Shown in pieces: positions 54,483 through 64,000 of a stretch of 64,000 nt of DNA. The DNA lies in NCBI GenBank assembly GCA_030019205.1, contig JASEFH010000011.1:255-64254 (forward strand), written 5' to 3'. The notes under the pieces are model-generated. The model was not told where the DNA came from. It searched no databases and was given only the letters and a program-made list of their open reading frames with translations. This DNA comes from Methanomicrobiales archaeon. Its GTDB lineage: Archaea; Halobacteriota; Methanomicrobia; Methanomicrobiales; JACTUA01. The translations under genes and the position numbers were made by a program. Positions within the stretch are counted from its first letter, which is position 1. Each line of letters begins with the position of its first letter.

Positions 54483-54507
54483 GTACTTCCCCTCCTTATT
54501 ATGGTAC

Positions 54508-55110
54508 ATGCCAGTCCGATGGATCGCCGGGAGCGGCGGGCTCGCCAACGCCTACCTGTTCGGCCCGGTCCTGGTGGACGCCGGGGTGCTCCCGATGGAC
54601 GTCGCGCTCTACAGGGAGCAGATCCGCGTGATCGTCCTCACCCACGGCCACTACGATCATACCGCCCACGTGAACGAGATCCGCCGCATGTGCGGCGCAC
54701 GGGTCTGCATTCACCCCCTGGATGCACCGGCTCTTGCGGACGACCGCCGCAGCGTGGCGATGCTCTTCGGGGCCCGCCCTCCCGGGGCGGCCGCCGACTT
54801 CACCGTGGAGGAGGGGGACACCGTGGCGGGGCTCGAAGTTCTGCACACCCCCGGCCACACCCCGGGCGGGATCTGCCTCTACCACGCGGGGGAGCGGATC
54901 CTCTTCTCGGGGGACACGGTCTTCACCCACGGCTCGTTCGGGCGGTACGATCTCCCCGGCGGCGATCTCGCCCTCCTGCAGCGGTCGATAGAGCGCCTCG
55001 CGGGCCTGGACGTGGAGGGGCTCTTCCCCGGCCACGAGGCGCCGGTGCTGCAGGGGGGGCGGCGGCACATCCTGGCGGCGCACACGATCGTGCAGGGTCT
55101 GCATGGATAA
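54508..55110 (+). CDS. Metallo-beta-lactamase fold hydrolase (glyoxalase II-like)
   Basis: 200 aa. Metal motif LTHGHYDHTAHV (HxHxDH, about residues 49-54), then HTPGHTPGGICLY, FSGDTVFTHGSFGRYDLPGG and GLFPGHEAPVLQGG. This is the glyoxalase-II-like arrangement, with dinuclear zinc expected; substrate unknown. ATG 54508 (MPVRWIAGSGGLANAYLFGP) starts directly before the first strand. Its last 8 bases overlap the next gene (55103), and the third gene overlaps in turn, so 54508-56106 is a three-gene operon. Confidence 0.9.
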   Translation: MPVRWIAGSGGLANAYLFGPVLVDAGVLPMDVALYREQIRVIVLTHGHYDHTAHVNEIRRMCGARVCIHPLDAPALADDRRSVAMLFGARPPGAAADFTVEEGDTVAGLEVLHTPGHTPGGICLYHAGERILFSGDTVFTHGSFGRYDLPGGDLALLQRSIERLAGLDVEGLFPGHEAPVLQGGRRHILAAHTIVQGLHG

Positions 55111-55558
55111 GGGGATCTACTGCCTGATCCTGGAGAACGCCGCCTGCACGCTCCCCGTCGGCGGCCTGGGAGAGGTCCCCTTCCGGGCGGGATGGCACGT
55201 CTACGTCGGCTCCGCCCTCGGCCCGGGCGGGCTCTCCCGCGTGCGGCGGCACCTCCGCCTCGCCGCCCGCCGCGATGCACCCCCCCGCTGGCACATCGAC
55301 CGCCTCCTCCTCTCCCCCCGGTTCCGCGTGCGGTACGCGGTCTGCGCCCCGACAGCGCTCCGTCTCGAGTGCCGCCTGGCAGCGGCGCTCGGGAGCGGCG
55401 GCGTCGCGGGGTTCGGCGCGAGCGACTGCTCCTGCCGGTCGCACCTCTTCTACCGCTCCGCCGATCCGCTCCCGGAGGCGGAGCGCGCTTTCCGCAACCT
55501 GGGTCTCTCCTGCACCAGCAAAAGAATAAAAGAGTCCGCGGACAAGGGTAGAGTATGA
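55103..55558 (+). CDS. DUF123 (GIY-YIG superfamily) protein
   Basis: 151 aa. DUF123 core: GIYCLILENAACTLPVGGLG, FRAGWHVYVGSALGPGGLSR and VRRHLRLAARRDAPPRWHID, with the C-terminal GASDCSCRSHLFYRSADP. The fold is a GIY-YIG relative, and DUF123 is also found fused to endonuclease III in archaea, which suggests a link to DNA repair (established context, not shown here). A tail (TSKRIKESADKGRV) is basic. It overlaps both neighbours: 8 bp with the metallo-hydrolase and 4 bp (ATGA) with the Isf-type flavoprotein. Confidence 0.87.
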   Translation: MDKGIYCLILENAACTLPVGGLGEVPFRAGWHVYVGSALGPGGLSRVRRHLRLAARRDAPPRWHIDRLLLSPRFRVRYAVCAPTALRLECRLAAALGSGGVAGFGASDCSCRSHLFYRSADPLPEAERAFRNLGLSCTSKRIKESADKGRV

Positions 55559-56106
55559 AGGTGCTGGGCATCTCCGGGAGCATGCGGAAGGAGGGGAACA
55601 CGGCCCTGCTGGTCCAGGCGATCCTGGACCGCTGCAGGGAGGAGGGCATCGAGACCGAGTTCCTCTCTCTTGCCGGGAAGACGATCAAACCCTGCCTGGG
55701 TTGCGAGGACTGCAAGCGGAACCTGACGTGCGCCGTCCGGAACGATGACTGGCACGCGATCGCCGAGAAGGTGATCGCGTGCGAGGTGCTGGTGCTGGGG
55801 TCGCCCACCTACTACTACGACGTGAACGGCCACACCAAGAACTTCATCGACCGCACCTACTCGCTCTACCACAACCGCGTGCTGGCGGGGCGGAGGGCCG
55901 TCGGGGTCGCCGTCTGCGCCGATAAGGGGGGAAGCCGGGCGCTCCAGACGATAGAGGGGTTCTTCAGCTCCCACGAGTTCTCCTACCTGGGCGGGGTGCA
56001 GGGGCGGGGATACCTCGCCGGCGAGGTGCTGAAGGACGCGGACGCCATGCGGCGGGCGCGGGAGATCGGGGACAAGATCGTCCGCCTGCTGATGCCCTCA
56101 GACTAG
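55555..56106 (+). CDS. Iron-sulfur flavoprotein (Isf type)
   Basis: 183 aa. FMN-binding flavodoxin-like fold (MKVLGISGSMRKEGNTALLV, VLVLGSPTYYYDVNGHTKNF) with the compact cluster motif IKPCLGCEDCKRNLTCAV (Cys-x2-Cys-x2-Cys-x5-Cys), which binds the [4Fe-4S] of Isf. Isf proteins in methanogens handle electrons from ferredoxin to FMN, possibly in oxidative-stress defence. It is last in the operon with DUF123 and overlaps the convergent cofH stop by 9 bp. It needs FMN made by the riboflavin genes nearby. Confidence 0.92.
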   Translation: MKVLGISGSMRKEGNTALLVQAILDRCREEGIETEFLSLAGKTIKPCLGCEDCKRNLTCAVRNDDWHAIAEKVIACEVLVLGSPTYYYDVNGHTKNFIDRTYSLYHNRVLAGRRAVGVAVCADKGGSRALQTIEGFFSSHEFSYLGGVQGRGYLAGEVLKDADAMRRAREIGDKIVRLLMPSD

Positions 56107-57174
56107 GGAGTAGAGGGTCGTCCGCTGGCGCAGCGTCCTCCCCAGATCCTCTGCCATCCGCTGCATCTCGGCGGGATCGAGGTACTCGGTGTTCGCCGCG
56201 CCGGCGCCCCGCGAGATGCTCTCCTCGAACATGGTCCCGCCCAGGTCGTCCGCGCCGGCGAGGAGCCCCACCTGCGCCAGCTTCGTCCCCAGCTTCACCC
56301 AGGAGCTCTGGATGTGGTCGAAGTTGTCCAGGAAGAGGCGGGACACCGCGAACATCAGGATATCCTCCCTTCCCGTCGCCCCTCCCCGCGCCTTCCCGGC
56401 GCGGTAGATGGGAGTGTTCATGTGGATGAACGAGAGCGGCACGAACTCCGTGAACCCGCGGGTCTCGTCCTGGATCTCCCGCAGGATCGCCAGGTGCCGC
56501 GCCCGGTCCGCCTCGCCCTCGAGGGAGCCGTACATGATGGTCGCCGTGGAGGGGATGCCAAGGGCGTGCGCCTCGCGGATGATGCGGATCCAGGCGGCGG
56601 TATCGATCTTCCCCGGGCAGAGGACGGAGCGCACCTCGTCCACCAGGATCTCCGCGGCGGTGCCGCAGAGGGAGCCCAGACCCGCCGCCTTCATCCTCTG
56701 CAGGACCTCCGCGGTGCTGCACCCGCTCTTTCTCGCGGCATAGGCGATCTCCATCGGGTTGCTGGCGTGGATGTGGACGTGCGGGGCCGCCTCGCGGATC
56801 CAGCCGATGAGGTCGACATAGGAGTCCGCGGTGAAGTGCGGGTGCAGTCCGCTCACCGTGCAGATCTCGGTCGCGCCCCGCTCCCGCGCCTGCGCCGCCT
56901 TCTTCTGGATCGTCTCCCGCCCGTAGAAGTAGGCGTCCGGGTCCCCCTGCTTCCGCGAGAACCCGCAGAATCCGCAGGCGTTGATGCAGATGTTCGTCAC
57001 GTTGAGATTCTGGTTGCGGACGTAGGTGACGGTGTCGCCGACCTTCTCCTCCCGCAGGGCGTCGGCGGCGGCGGCGATCGCGAAGACGCCCCGGTCCCGC
57101 ACCTGCAGGAGGGATGCGGCCTCCTCCTCCGTCAGGCGGTGGCCGCCGAGCACGTCGTCGAGCAGGGTTCGCAT
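56098..57174 (-). CDS. cofH: 5-amino-6-(D-ribitylamino)uracil--L-tyrosine 4-hydroxyphenyl transferase (CofH), copy 1
   Basis: 358 aa radical SAM enzyme. With CofG it makes the deazaflavin F0 of coenzyme F420; CofH transfers the tyrosine side chain to the ribityl-aminouracil. Cluster motif NICINACGFCGFSR (about residues 61-74) and family segments LGSLCGTAAEILVDEVRSVL, ALGIPSTATIMYGSLEGEA and FTEFVPLSFIHMNTPIY. Start ATG 57174 (MRTLLDDVLGGHRLTEEEA) follows GGGGGGAT. Its first about 50 codons are nearly identical at DNA level to copy 2 (see repeats). CofG is not in this window. Either copy could be the main enzyme. Confidence 0.93.
   Translation of the reverse strand: MRTLLDDVLGGHRLTEEEAASLLQVRDRGVFAIAAAADALREEKVGDTVTYVRNQNLNVTNICINACGFCGFSRKQGDPDAYFYGRETIQKKAAQARERGATEICTVSGLHPHFTADSYVDLIGWIREAAPHVHIHASNPMEIAYAARKSGCSTAEVLQRMKAAGLGSLCGTAAEILVDEVRSVLCPGKIDTAAWIRIIREAHALGIPSTATIMYGSLEGEADRARHLAILREIQDETRGFTEFVPLSFIHMNTPIYRAGKARGGATGREDILMFAVSRLFLDNFDHIQSSWVKLGTKLAQVGLLAGADDLGGTMFEESISRGAGAANTEYLDPAEMQRMAEDLGRTLRQRTTLYSLV
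57008..57166 (-). repeat. 159-bp near-identical tract shared by two cofH genes (copy in gene 1)
   Basis: Matches 58532-58690 at 158 of 159 bases, within coding sequence for the N-terminal region (LLDDVLGGHRLTEEEAASLL to RNQN). Outside the tract the two genes diverge at once. A sign of gene conversion or recent partial duplication. Confidence 0.85.
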
Positions 57175-57302
57175 ACGGAAAGGGCATCCCCCCGGGAGAG
57201 GGGTGCCCGAGCCTCCGGGTTCAAGGTTGTCCAGGAACATGATTAGGGTAACGCAATGGGCGCAGGCATACACTTAATAACCATCGCGGATATCCCCCTG
57301 CC

Positions 57303-57614
57303 ATGCTGGGACAGATAACCCCGCAACGGATCCGTCTCTCCTACAAGGACGCCGAGGGGTTCGTCATCCCCCTCGGGAACACGAGCCTGGTCTTTGCCGT
57401 GACCGAGAGCGGCCTGATCGCCAACGACATCATCGACATCGAGGCGCTCGAGAACTTCGACTACCCGGCGGCGCAGATCGGCCCCGCCCAGGGGGACATC
57501 GTCGACACCCTGGAGGAGCTGCTGGAAGGGGAGGTGAAGGCGGCGAACCTGCACGCGATCCAGCGCCGCGTCGAGGTCGGGATGCCGGCGCTGGAGGCGC
57601 TGAACCGCATCTAG
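57303..57614 (+). CDS. DUF1805 protein, 103 aa
   Basis: Small soluble protein of the DUF1805 family: IRLSYKDAEGFVIPLGNTSL, ANDIIDIEALENFDYPAAQI, then GDIVDTLEELLEGEVKAANL and GMPALEALNRI at the end. Function unknown. ATG 57303 is the only sensible start. It lies between the two convergent-facing cofH genes on the opposite strand, 5 bp before the stop of copy 2, which is a tight arrangement and suggests old association with F420 metabolism, though this is inference. Confidence 0.8.
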   Translation: MLGQITPQRIRLSYKDAEGFVIPLGNTSLVFAVTESGLIANDIIDIEALENFDYPAAQIGPAQGDIVDTLEELLEGEVKAANLHAIQRRVEVGMPALEALNRI

Positions 57615-57618
57615 GCGC

Positions 57619-58728
57619 TTATCCCACCCGTCCGTAGGTCGTGGTCCTCTGGCGCAGCGTCCGCCCCAGATCCTCTGCGATCCGCTGCATCTCGGCCGGG
57701 TCGAAGTATCCGCCGCCCTCGCCGCCGGCCTCCGCCGAGACCGCATCGGCATACATCGTCCCCCCGAGATCGTTCCCCCCGCACTGCAGCCCGGGCGACG
57801 CCATCTTTCGCCCCACCTTCTGCCAGGGGATCTGGATATTGTCGAAGTTGTCCAGAAAGAGGCGGGAGACCGCGAAGAGCAGGATGTCCTCCCTCCCGGT
57901 CGCCCCGGGGGGCGCCGTGCCGGATGCGTAGAGCGGGGTGCGGGCGTGCAACCAGGAGAGCGGCACGAACTCCGTGAACCCGCGAGTCTCGTCCTGGATC
58001 TCCCGCAGGATCGCCAGGTGCCGCGCCCGATCCGCCGCCGTCTCCACGTGGCCGTAGAGGATGGTGGCGGTCGAGCGGATTCCCATCCCGTGCGCCTCGC
58101 GGATGATGCGGATCCAGTCCCCGGTGCGCACCTTGTTCGGACAGATGACGGCCCGCACGTGGTCGACCAGGATCTCCGCCGCCGTCCCCTGGAGGGTCCC
58201 GAGACCCGCCGCCCGCAGGCGGCGGATCACCTCCCCGCTGGAGATGCCGCTCTGCCGCGCAGCCCAGGCGATCTCGTCCGGGCTGGCGGTGTGGATGTCC
58301 GCCCCGGGGATGGCGGCGTGCACCCGGCCGATCAGGTCCGCGTAGGTCTCGGCCGTAAAGTGCGGGTGCACCCCCGAGAGGAGGCAGATCTCGGTCACGC
58401 CCCGTTCCCGCGCCAGGCGCGCCTGCTCCGCGATCTGCTCGCTACCGAGCAGATAGCCCTCGTCCGATCCCTTCGGCCTCCCGAACCCGCAGAACCCGCA
58501 GAGGTTCTTGCAGATGTTGGTCACGTGAATGTTCTGGTTGCGGACGTAGGTGACGGTGTCGCCGACCTTCTCCTCCCGCAGGGCGTCGGCGGCGGCGGCG
58601 ATCGCGAAGACGCCCCGGTCCCGTACCTGCAGGAGGGATGCGGCCTCCTCCTCCGTCAGGCGGTGGCCGCCGAGCACGTCGTCGAGCAGGCGGTGCAGGA
58701 CCCTACCGCTTCCCCCGCTTCGCGGCAC
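57619..58728 (-). CDS. cofH: CofH-family F0 synthase subunit, copy 2
   Basis: 369 aa. Cluster motif NICKNLCGFCGFGRPKG and family segments GLGTLQGTAAEILVDHVRAV, GMGIRSTATILYGHVETAAD, FTEFVPLSWLHARTPLYASG place it in the CofH family. It is roughly 65 percent identical to copy 1 overall, apart from the near-identical N-terminal tract. Differences near the active site (WLHARTPLYA versus FIHMNTPIYR) allow a changed substrate or role. Start GTG 58728 has AAGGAGGAGAG upstream and lies 26 bp inside the end of the signal peptidase gene, so translation is probably coupled to it. Methanogens with two cofH genes are known. Confidence 0.9.
   Translation of the reverse strand: MPRSGGSGRVLHRLLDDVLGGHRLTEEEAASLLQVRDRGVFAIAAAADALREEKVGDTVTYVRNQNIHVTNICKNLCGFCGFGRPKGSDEGYLLGSEQIAEQARLARERGVTEICLLSGVHPHFTAETYADLIGRVHAAIPGADIHTASPDEIAWAARQSGISSGEVIRRLRAAGLGTLQGTAAEILVDHVRAVICPNKVRTGDWIRIIREAHGMGIRSTATILYGHVETAADRARHLAILREIQDETRGFTEFVPLSWLHARTPLYASGTAPPGATGREDILLFAVSRLFLDNFDNIQIPWQKVGRKMASPGLQCGGNDLGGTMYADAVSAEAGGEGGGYFDPAEMQRIAEDLGRTLRQRTTTYGRVG
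58532..58690 (-). repeat. 159-bp near-identical tract shared by two cofH genes (copy in gene 2)
   Basis: Partner of 57008-57166, with a single base difference (cccgcacctg versus cccgtacctg). A second tract of about 75 bp (about 56433-56511 versus 57956-58035) has only two mismatches. Confidence 0.85.
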
Positions 58729-59341
58729 CGCTCTCCTCCTTCCTGCCGGCGATCACCTCGTAGAGGAGCATGAGGACGATCACGATTGCGGCGAACTCGA
58801 AGAGGTGCAGGGCGGGATAACCCAGGAGCGGGATGGCGAAGAGGGCCTTTCCCACGATCCACTCCTTCCGAACGGGCTCGATCGCCCCGATGCCCTGGTA
58901 GTAGCCCTGCTGGTCCGCCAGCTGGTTGTTGTCGCCCTTGGTGATGTAGCCCGCGTCGGCGTCCGAATAGGCCATCGCCCGGTGGATGATCGGATTCACG
59001 CGGTTCTCGCCGTTCGGGCGGTAGACGATCACGTCCCCGTAGTCGCCGAACGCCGCGTAGCCGCTCTCTCTCCCCTCCTCCCAGGTGCGGAGCGGTCCGA
59101 AGCGGTCCTCCTCCACCACGAAGACCAGGTCGCCGACGTTCATGTGGGGCACCATGCTCTCCGACTCGATGGTGACGAGAGCCGGCCAGGTGCCGGCGGC
59201 CAGGAAGAGGACGAGGGCGAACCCGCCCACCACGGCGGCCACCCAGAGGAGATCCCGTGCGAGAGATACCCAGGGGTTGTCGCTCTCGCGGAACCGCCGG
59301 ATCGGGTTCGCACTGCCGTTCAGCTTCTTTGCGTCTGCCAT
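58703..59341 (-). CDS. Signal peptidase I (S26B archaeal type)
   Basis: 212 aa. Cleaves Sec signal peptides at the outer face of the membrane. N-terminal helix DLLWVAAVVGGFALVLFLAA, then the nucleophile box TIESESMVPHMNVGDLVFVV (Ser of SMVP), the region NPIIHRAMAYSDADAGYITK with the His that replaces the bacterial Lys, the GYITKGDNNQ motif, and a C-terminal helix (LFEFAAIVIVLMLLYEVIAG). ATG 59341 (MADAKKLNG) is chosen over upstream ATG 59425 as the earlier residues are not family-like. It overlaps copy 2 of cofH by 26 bp. Divergent from the DP1 gene, with about 110 bp between. Confidence 0.92.
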   Translation of the reverse strand: MADAKKLNGSANPIRRFRESDNPWVSLARDLLWVAAVVGGFALVLFLAAGTWPALVTIESESMVPHMNVGDLVFVVEEDRFGPLRTWEEGRESGYAAFGDYGDVIVYRPNGENRVNPIIHRAMAYSDADAGYITKGDNNQLADQQGYYQGIGAIEPVRKEWIVGKALFAIPLLGYPALHLFEFAAIVIVLMLLYEVIAGRKEESGAAKRGKR

Positions 59342-59451
59342 AGAGGATACTTGCTGAGTACCATCCGCGTTTATCCTACAAATACATACCAGAGGGAGGG
59401 GGGCCCCACCATTGGCAAAGGTCATAGAGGTGGGGGACCATAGTAGGATCT

Positions 59452-60864
59452 ATGCTCGGTGACCAGGAGATCGTCCAGCGGTTCCTCGAGACGAACCTGC
59501 AGGTGCACCCGGATGTGGTGAACTACATCCGCAAGCAGGGCGATCCCGCGCTCATCGACCGCATCATCGCCGCCATCCCGGAGAGCACGGTCGTGGTCTC
59601 GACGCGGCACATCCCGGACTTCGCCCCCGAGCGAGACGGGACGCGGTTCCTCACCGATCCATGGGTGGAGGTGATCCGCGGCAGCGCCGATTCTTCCGCC
59701 GCCGCCAACAACTTCGCGGACTTCGTGCACCTCTTCCGCGACCGCTACACCCGCCTCGGCAACCTGATCCGCGGCAGGAACCCGGCGATGCCCATCGAGG
59801 CGCTCACCCGCTCGAGCCGCTACAACCAGCAGGAGTGCACCGTGATTGGCATGGTCGGCGACGTGCGGACCACGGGGAGCGGCAACCGCCTGATCGACCT
59901 GGAGGACCCGACGGGGCAGCTCTCCGTCCTCTTCAACAAGGGAAAGGACGTCTTCGCCGAGGCGGAGCGCCTGCTGCCCGACGAGGTGATCGGCGTCCGC
60001 GGTAAGCTCTCGCAGGACGGGCGGCTCTTCTTCGCGGAGCAGATCGTCCGTCCCGACATCCCCATCAACCACGCGCCCTACACGAGCCCGCAGCCGGGGA
60101 AGGCGGTACTCGTCTCGGACATCCACGTGGGGAGCGACACGTTCCTGGAGGCGGAGTGGAACCGCTTCGCCGACTGGCTGCAGGACTCGGACGTGCAGTA
60201 CCTGCTGGTGGCGGGCGACCTGGTGGACGGCATCGGGATCTACCCCGGCCAGGAGGAGGAGCTGGTGATCCGCGACATCTACGAGCAGTACGACGTCCTG
60301 GGGGGGATGCTCGCCGACCTCCCCTCGCGCCTGCGGATCGTCCTCTCCCCCGGCAACCACGATGCGGTGCGGGCGGCGGAGCCCCAGCCCGCCATCCCGC
60401 CCGACTTCACGCGCAAATTCCCGGGCAACTGCCTCTTCGTGGAGAACCCCTGCCTCCTGGCGGTGCAGGGGGTGCGGGTGCTGATGTACCACGGACGCTC
60501 GATCGACGACATGATCGGGCTGATCCCCGGCGCCAGCTACGCCCAGCCGGAGCAGATGATGGCGGGGATGCTGGAGCGCCGCCACCTCGCCCTCACCTAC
60601 GGGAAACGGACGTCTCTCGCCGCCACGCGGCAGGACCAGCTGGTGATCGACCCCATCCCGGAGGTGCTCCACACGGGGCACGTCCACACCAGCGGGCTGA
60701 CGCGCTACCGCGGGGTGCTGGGCGTCAACGCCGGGGCCTGGCAGTCCCAGACCGCCTTCCAGAAGCAGATGAACATCCATCCCACCCCGGCCCGCGCCGT
60801 GGTGCTGGATCTCCAGACGCTGGAGCCGCAGATTCTGGACTTCACGGGTCCGTCCGCGGTTTAA
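59452..60864 (+). CDS. polB: DNA polymerase II small subunit (DP1)
   Basis: 470 aa exonuclease subunit of the euryarchaeal D-family polymerase, the replicative partner of DP2 (not in this window). An OB-fold (about residues 120-210; VIGMVGDVRTTGSGNRLIDL) precedes a calcineurin-like phosphoesterase with all metal motifs: VSDIHVGSDTFLE (about 222), GDLVDGIGIY, SPGNHDAVR, YHGRSID and HTGHVHTSG. Length matches the shorter archaeal DP1 proteins. ATG 59452 (MLGDQEIVQRFLETNLQVHP) is right before the conserved N-terminal helix; a possible GGTGGGG lies upstream. Confidence 0.95.
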   Translation: MLGDQEIVQRFLETNLQVHPDVVNYIRKQGDPALIDRIIAAIPESTVVVSTRHIPDFAPERDGTRFLTDPWVEVIRGSADSSAAANNFADFVHLFRDRYTRLGNLIRGRNPAMPIEALTRSSRYNQQECTVIGMVGDVRTTGSGNRLIDLEDPTGQLSVLFNKGKDVFAEAERLLPDEVIGVRGKLSQDGRLFFAEQIVRPDIPINHAPYTSPQPGKAVLVSDIHVGSDTFLEAEWNRFADWLQDSDVQYLLVAGDLVDGIGIYPGQEEELVIRDIYEQYDVLGGMLADLPSRLRIVLSPGNHDAVRAAEPQPAIPPDFTRKFPGNCLFVENPCLLAVQGVRVLMYHGRSIDDMIGLIPGASYAQPEQMMAGMLERRHLALTYGKRTSLAATRQDQLVIDPIPEVLHTGHVHTSGLTRYRGVLGVNAGAWQSQTAFQKQMNIHPTPARAVVLDLQTLEPQILDFTGPSAV

Positions 60865-60873
60865 ATCCGTGAA

Positions 60874-60882
60874 TTTATATAT
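60874..60882 (+). promoter_or_regulatory. TATA box of the membrane pyrophosphatase
   Basis: tttatatat is centred about 65 bp upstream of ATG 60943, predicting a leader of about 40 nt with an internal GGAGG ribosome site. Confidence 0.6.
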
Positions 60883-60942
60883 TCCGTACAAAGAACTTCT
60901 ATAGATTCTTTCTGTTTGAGAGTCGTTCGGAGGCAATCAGAG

Positions 60943-62964
<2,022 letters not shown>

Positions 62965-63123
62965 CCTTTTTCAGACAGCGAACATTCACCGCACGGGTTC
63001 GGCATTTTCCAGCATCCTTCGATCCCCGCTCCAAAGGTATATCAGCGAGAACGCCCATGGGTTCGCCTCGCGGGAGCCGGAACGGCAGGGCGGTTTCAGC
63101 CCCCGCGAGGGGCGACGAAGGGG
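62965..63123. terminator. Spacer with poly-T candidate after hppA
   Basis: A T5 run (acctttttcag, 62967-62972) directly follows the hppA stop and may terminate transcription. The remaining bases are a short spacer before the surface-protein gene at 63124. Confidence 0.3.
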
Positions 63124-64000
63124 ATGCGTGTATTCGTCCTGGTCTGTCTGATCCTGGCGCTGCTGGCGGCCGGTCCTGTGCAGGCAGCGGTTCCCACCGT
63201 TCTGGTGGCCGATTACCGGGTCACCCCGGCGGTCCTGCTCCCCGGCGACACCGGGACCATCACGGTCATGCTCCGGAACACCGCCGAGAGCGCATCGCAG
63301 ACCGAGACCGACGTCGTCGTTCAGCAGGACGGCACCTCCACCTCGACTGCCGTCACCCCCATCGATGCCTTCGTGGAGAGCGTCTACCTCTACGGCAACG
63401 GGCTCGAGGTGCTCGAGGGGAGTTACACCGATGTGGGCGCCATCGGGCCCGGGCAGTCCTTCCCCCTCACCTTCCTGGTCGAGGCGCCGACCCGGGCGGG
63501 GATCTACTTCCCCGAGGTCTGGATCCGCGTCCGGGGAGCGGAGAGCGTGAAGTATCCCCTGCCCGTCGACGTGAACTCGCGGGTGTCCCTGCAGAAGGAG
63601 CCGGCAATCACCGTGAACAAAACCGTGCCGGTGGATATCCAACCGGGCGACCGCTTCAGCGTCTCCCTGGATCTGACCAACGGGGGGCTGGCCCGGGCCG
63701 ACGACGTCGCCGTCACGCTGAATACCAGCGGGCTCTCCCTCGCGCCGAGCGGACCCAGCAACTACTTCTTCGACCACATCGAGGCGGGGGAGGCGATCCA
63801 CCTGGACCTGCGTTTCATGACAGACGAGAACATCCCCCTGGGGCTGAATATCGTGCCGCTGACCGTCACATACTCCGGCGGCAACGGAACAGCGAAGCGC
63901 CAGGTCGAGACGCTGGGGATACCGGTCGTCGGGCGGGCGGAGCTGGGTGTCGCCTCGATCCGTACCGATCCGACCCAGGTCGCCGCCGGCGATAGCGTGG
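63124..64000 (+). CDS. COG1361-type secreted surface protein, N-terminal part (cut by window edge)
   Basis: At least 292 residues. Signal peptide VFVLVCLILALLAAGPVQAA (residues 3-22) then CARDB/COG1361-like beta-sandwich domains: VADYRVTPAVLLPGDTGTIT, LRNTAESASQTETDVVVQQD, then GPGQSFPLTFLVEAPTRAGI and LTNGGLARADDVAVTLNTSG. It resembles the COG1361 protein of the exporter operon at 37.4 kb, so a second MacB-like locus may follow off-window. ATG 63124 has AAGGGG directly upstream. The frame is open to the right edge, so the product is longer. Confidence 0.85.
   Translation, partial: MRVFVLVCLILALLAAGPVQAAVPTVLVADYRVTPAVLLPGDTGTITVMLRNTAESASQTETDVVVQQDGTSTSTAVTPIDAFVESVYLYGNGLEVLEGSYTDVGAIGPGQSFPLTFLVEAPTRAGIYFPEVWIRVRGAESVKYPLPVDVNSRVSLQKEPAITVNKTVPVDIQPGDRFSVSLDLTNGGLARADDVAVTLNTSGLSLAPSGPSNYFFDHIEAGEAIHLDLRFMTDENIPLGLNIVPLTVTYSGGNGTAKRQVETLGIPVVGRAELGVASIRTDPTQVAAGDSV

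Noticed and set aside
57619-58728. Calling the second radical SAM gene cofG
   Set aside because: Its cluster motif and the conserved GTAAEIL, TATILYG and FTEFVPL segments match CofH rather than CofG, so it is listed as a second cofH.

Overview
The window is archaeal chromosome from a high-GC methanogen of the order Methanomicrobiales (Methanoculleus/Methanofollis-like; genus not certain). The signs are a DP1 small subunit of the D-family DNA polymerase, an archaeal-type pentameric riboflavin synthase, coenzyme F420 (CofH) genes, an Isf-type iron-sulfur flavoprotein, DUF3821 and COG1361 surface proteins, TATA-box promoters about 25-35 bp upstream of starts with several leaderless genes, and kinase-less PAS regulators. 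No rRNA, tRNA, CRISPR array, insertion sequence or replication origin was seen.

Layout. 0-9 kb: excision repair (uvrB cut by the left edge, uvrA-uvrC operon) wrapped around a DUF1538 membrane protein with a tandem PII-like partner, then a CBS/DRTGG manganese pyrophosphatase. 9-21 kb: single genes separated by long, apparently gene-free spacers (PfpI/DJ-1 protein, HTH-PAS-GAF-PAS regulator, phosphodiesterase, two HEAT-repeat proteins, a decayed amino-acid permease, CPA2 antiporter, NSS transporter) and a divergent pair of tiny genes with duplicated operator-like sequences. 21-31 kb: MarC protein, a HTH-FHA regulator followed by a NosD-type beta-helix/transmembrane/Ser-Thr kinase, twin 50-62 aa paralogous proteins, a double rubredoxin, an unrecognised 410-aa protein and a DUF3821 surface protein. 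31-43 kb: AEC transporter, a six-gene minus-strand operon for a MacB/LolCDE-like exporter with three permeases, two more HEAT proteins and a periplasmic-binding/PAS sensor. 43-49 kb: CorA-like transporter, KamA-family radical SAM enzyme with a structured leader, DUF1646 transporter. 48-59 kb: cofactor block (aminotransferase, ribH, riboflavin synthase, class V aminotransferase, purE, thiC, metallo-beta-lactamase, DUF123, Isf flavoprotein, two cofH paralogues, DUF1805, signal peptidase). 59-64 kb: DP1, a potassium-dependent membrane pyrophosphatase, and the start of another COG1361 surface protein.

How genes fit together. RibH and the riboflavin synthase complete riboflavin. CofH uses the same ribityl-aminouracil intermediate as RibH, so F420 and flavin synthesis branch inside this block. 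The most notable candidate system is the HTH-FHA plus sensor-kinase pair at 22.3-25.5 kb, which resembles a eukaryote-like phospho-threonine relay from an extracellular beta-helix to a DNA-binding protein. Other structures worth checking are a near-identical 159-bp tract shared by the two cofH genes, a dispersed intergenic GC-palindrome repeat, and twin operator repeats between two divergent mini-genes.
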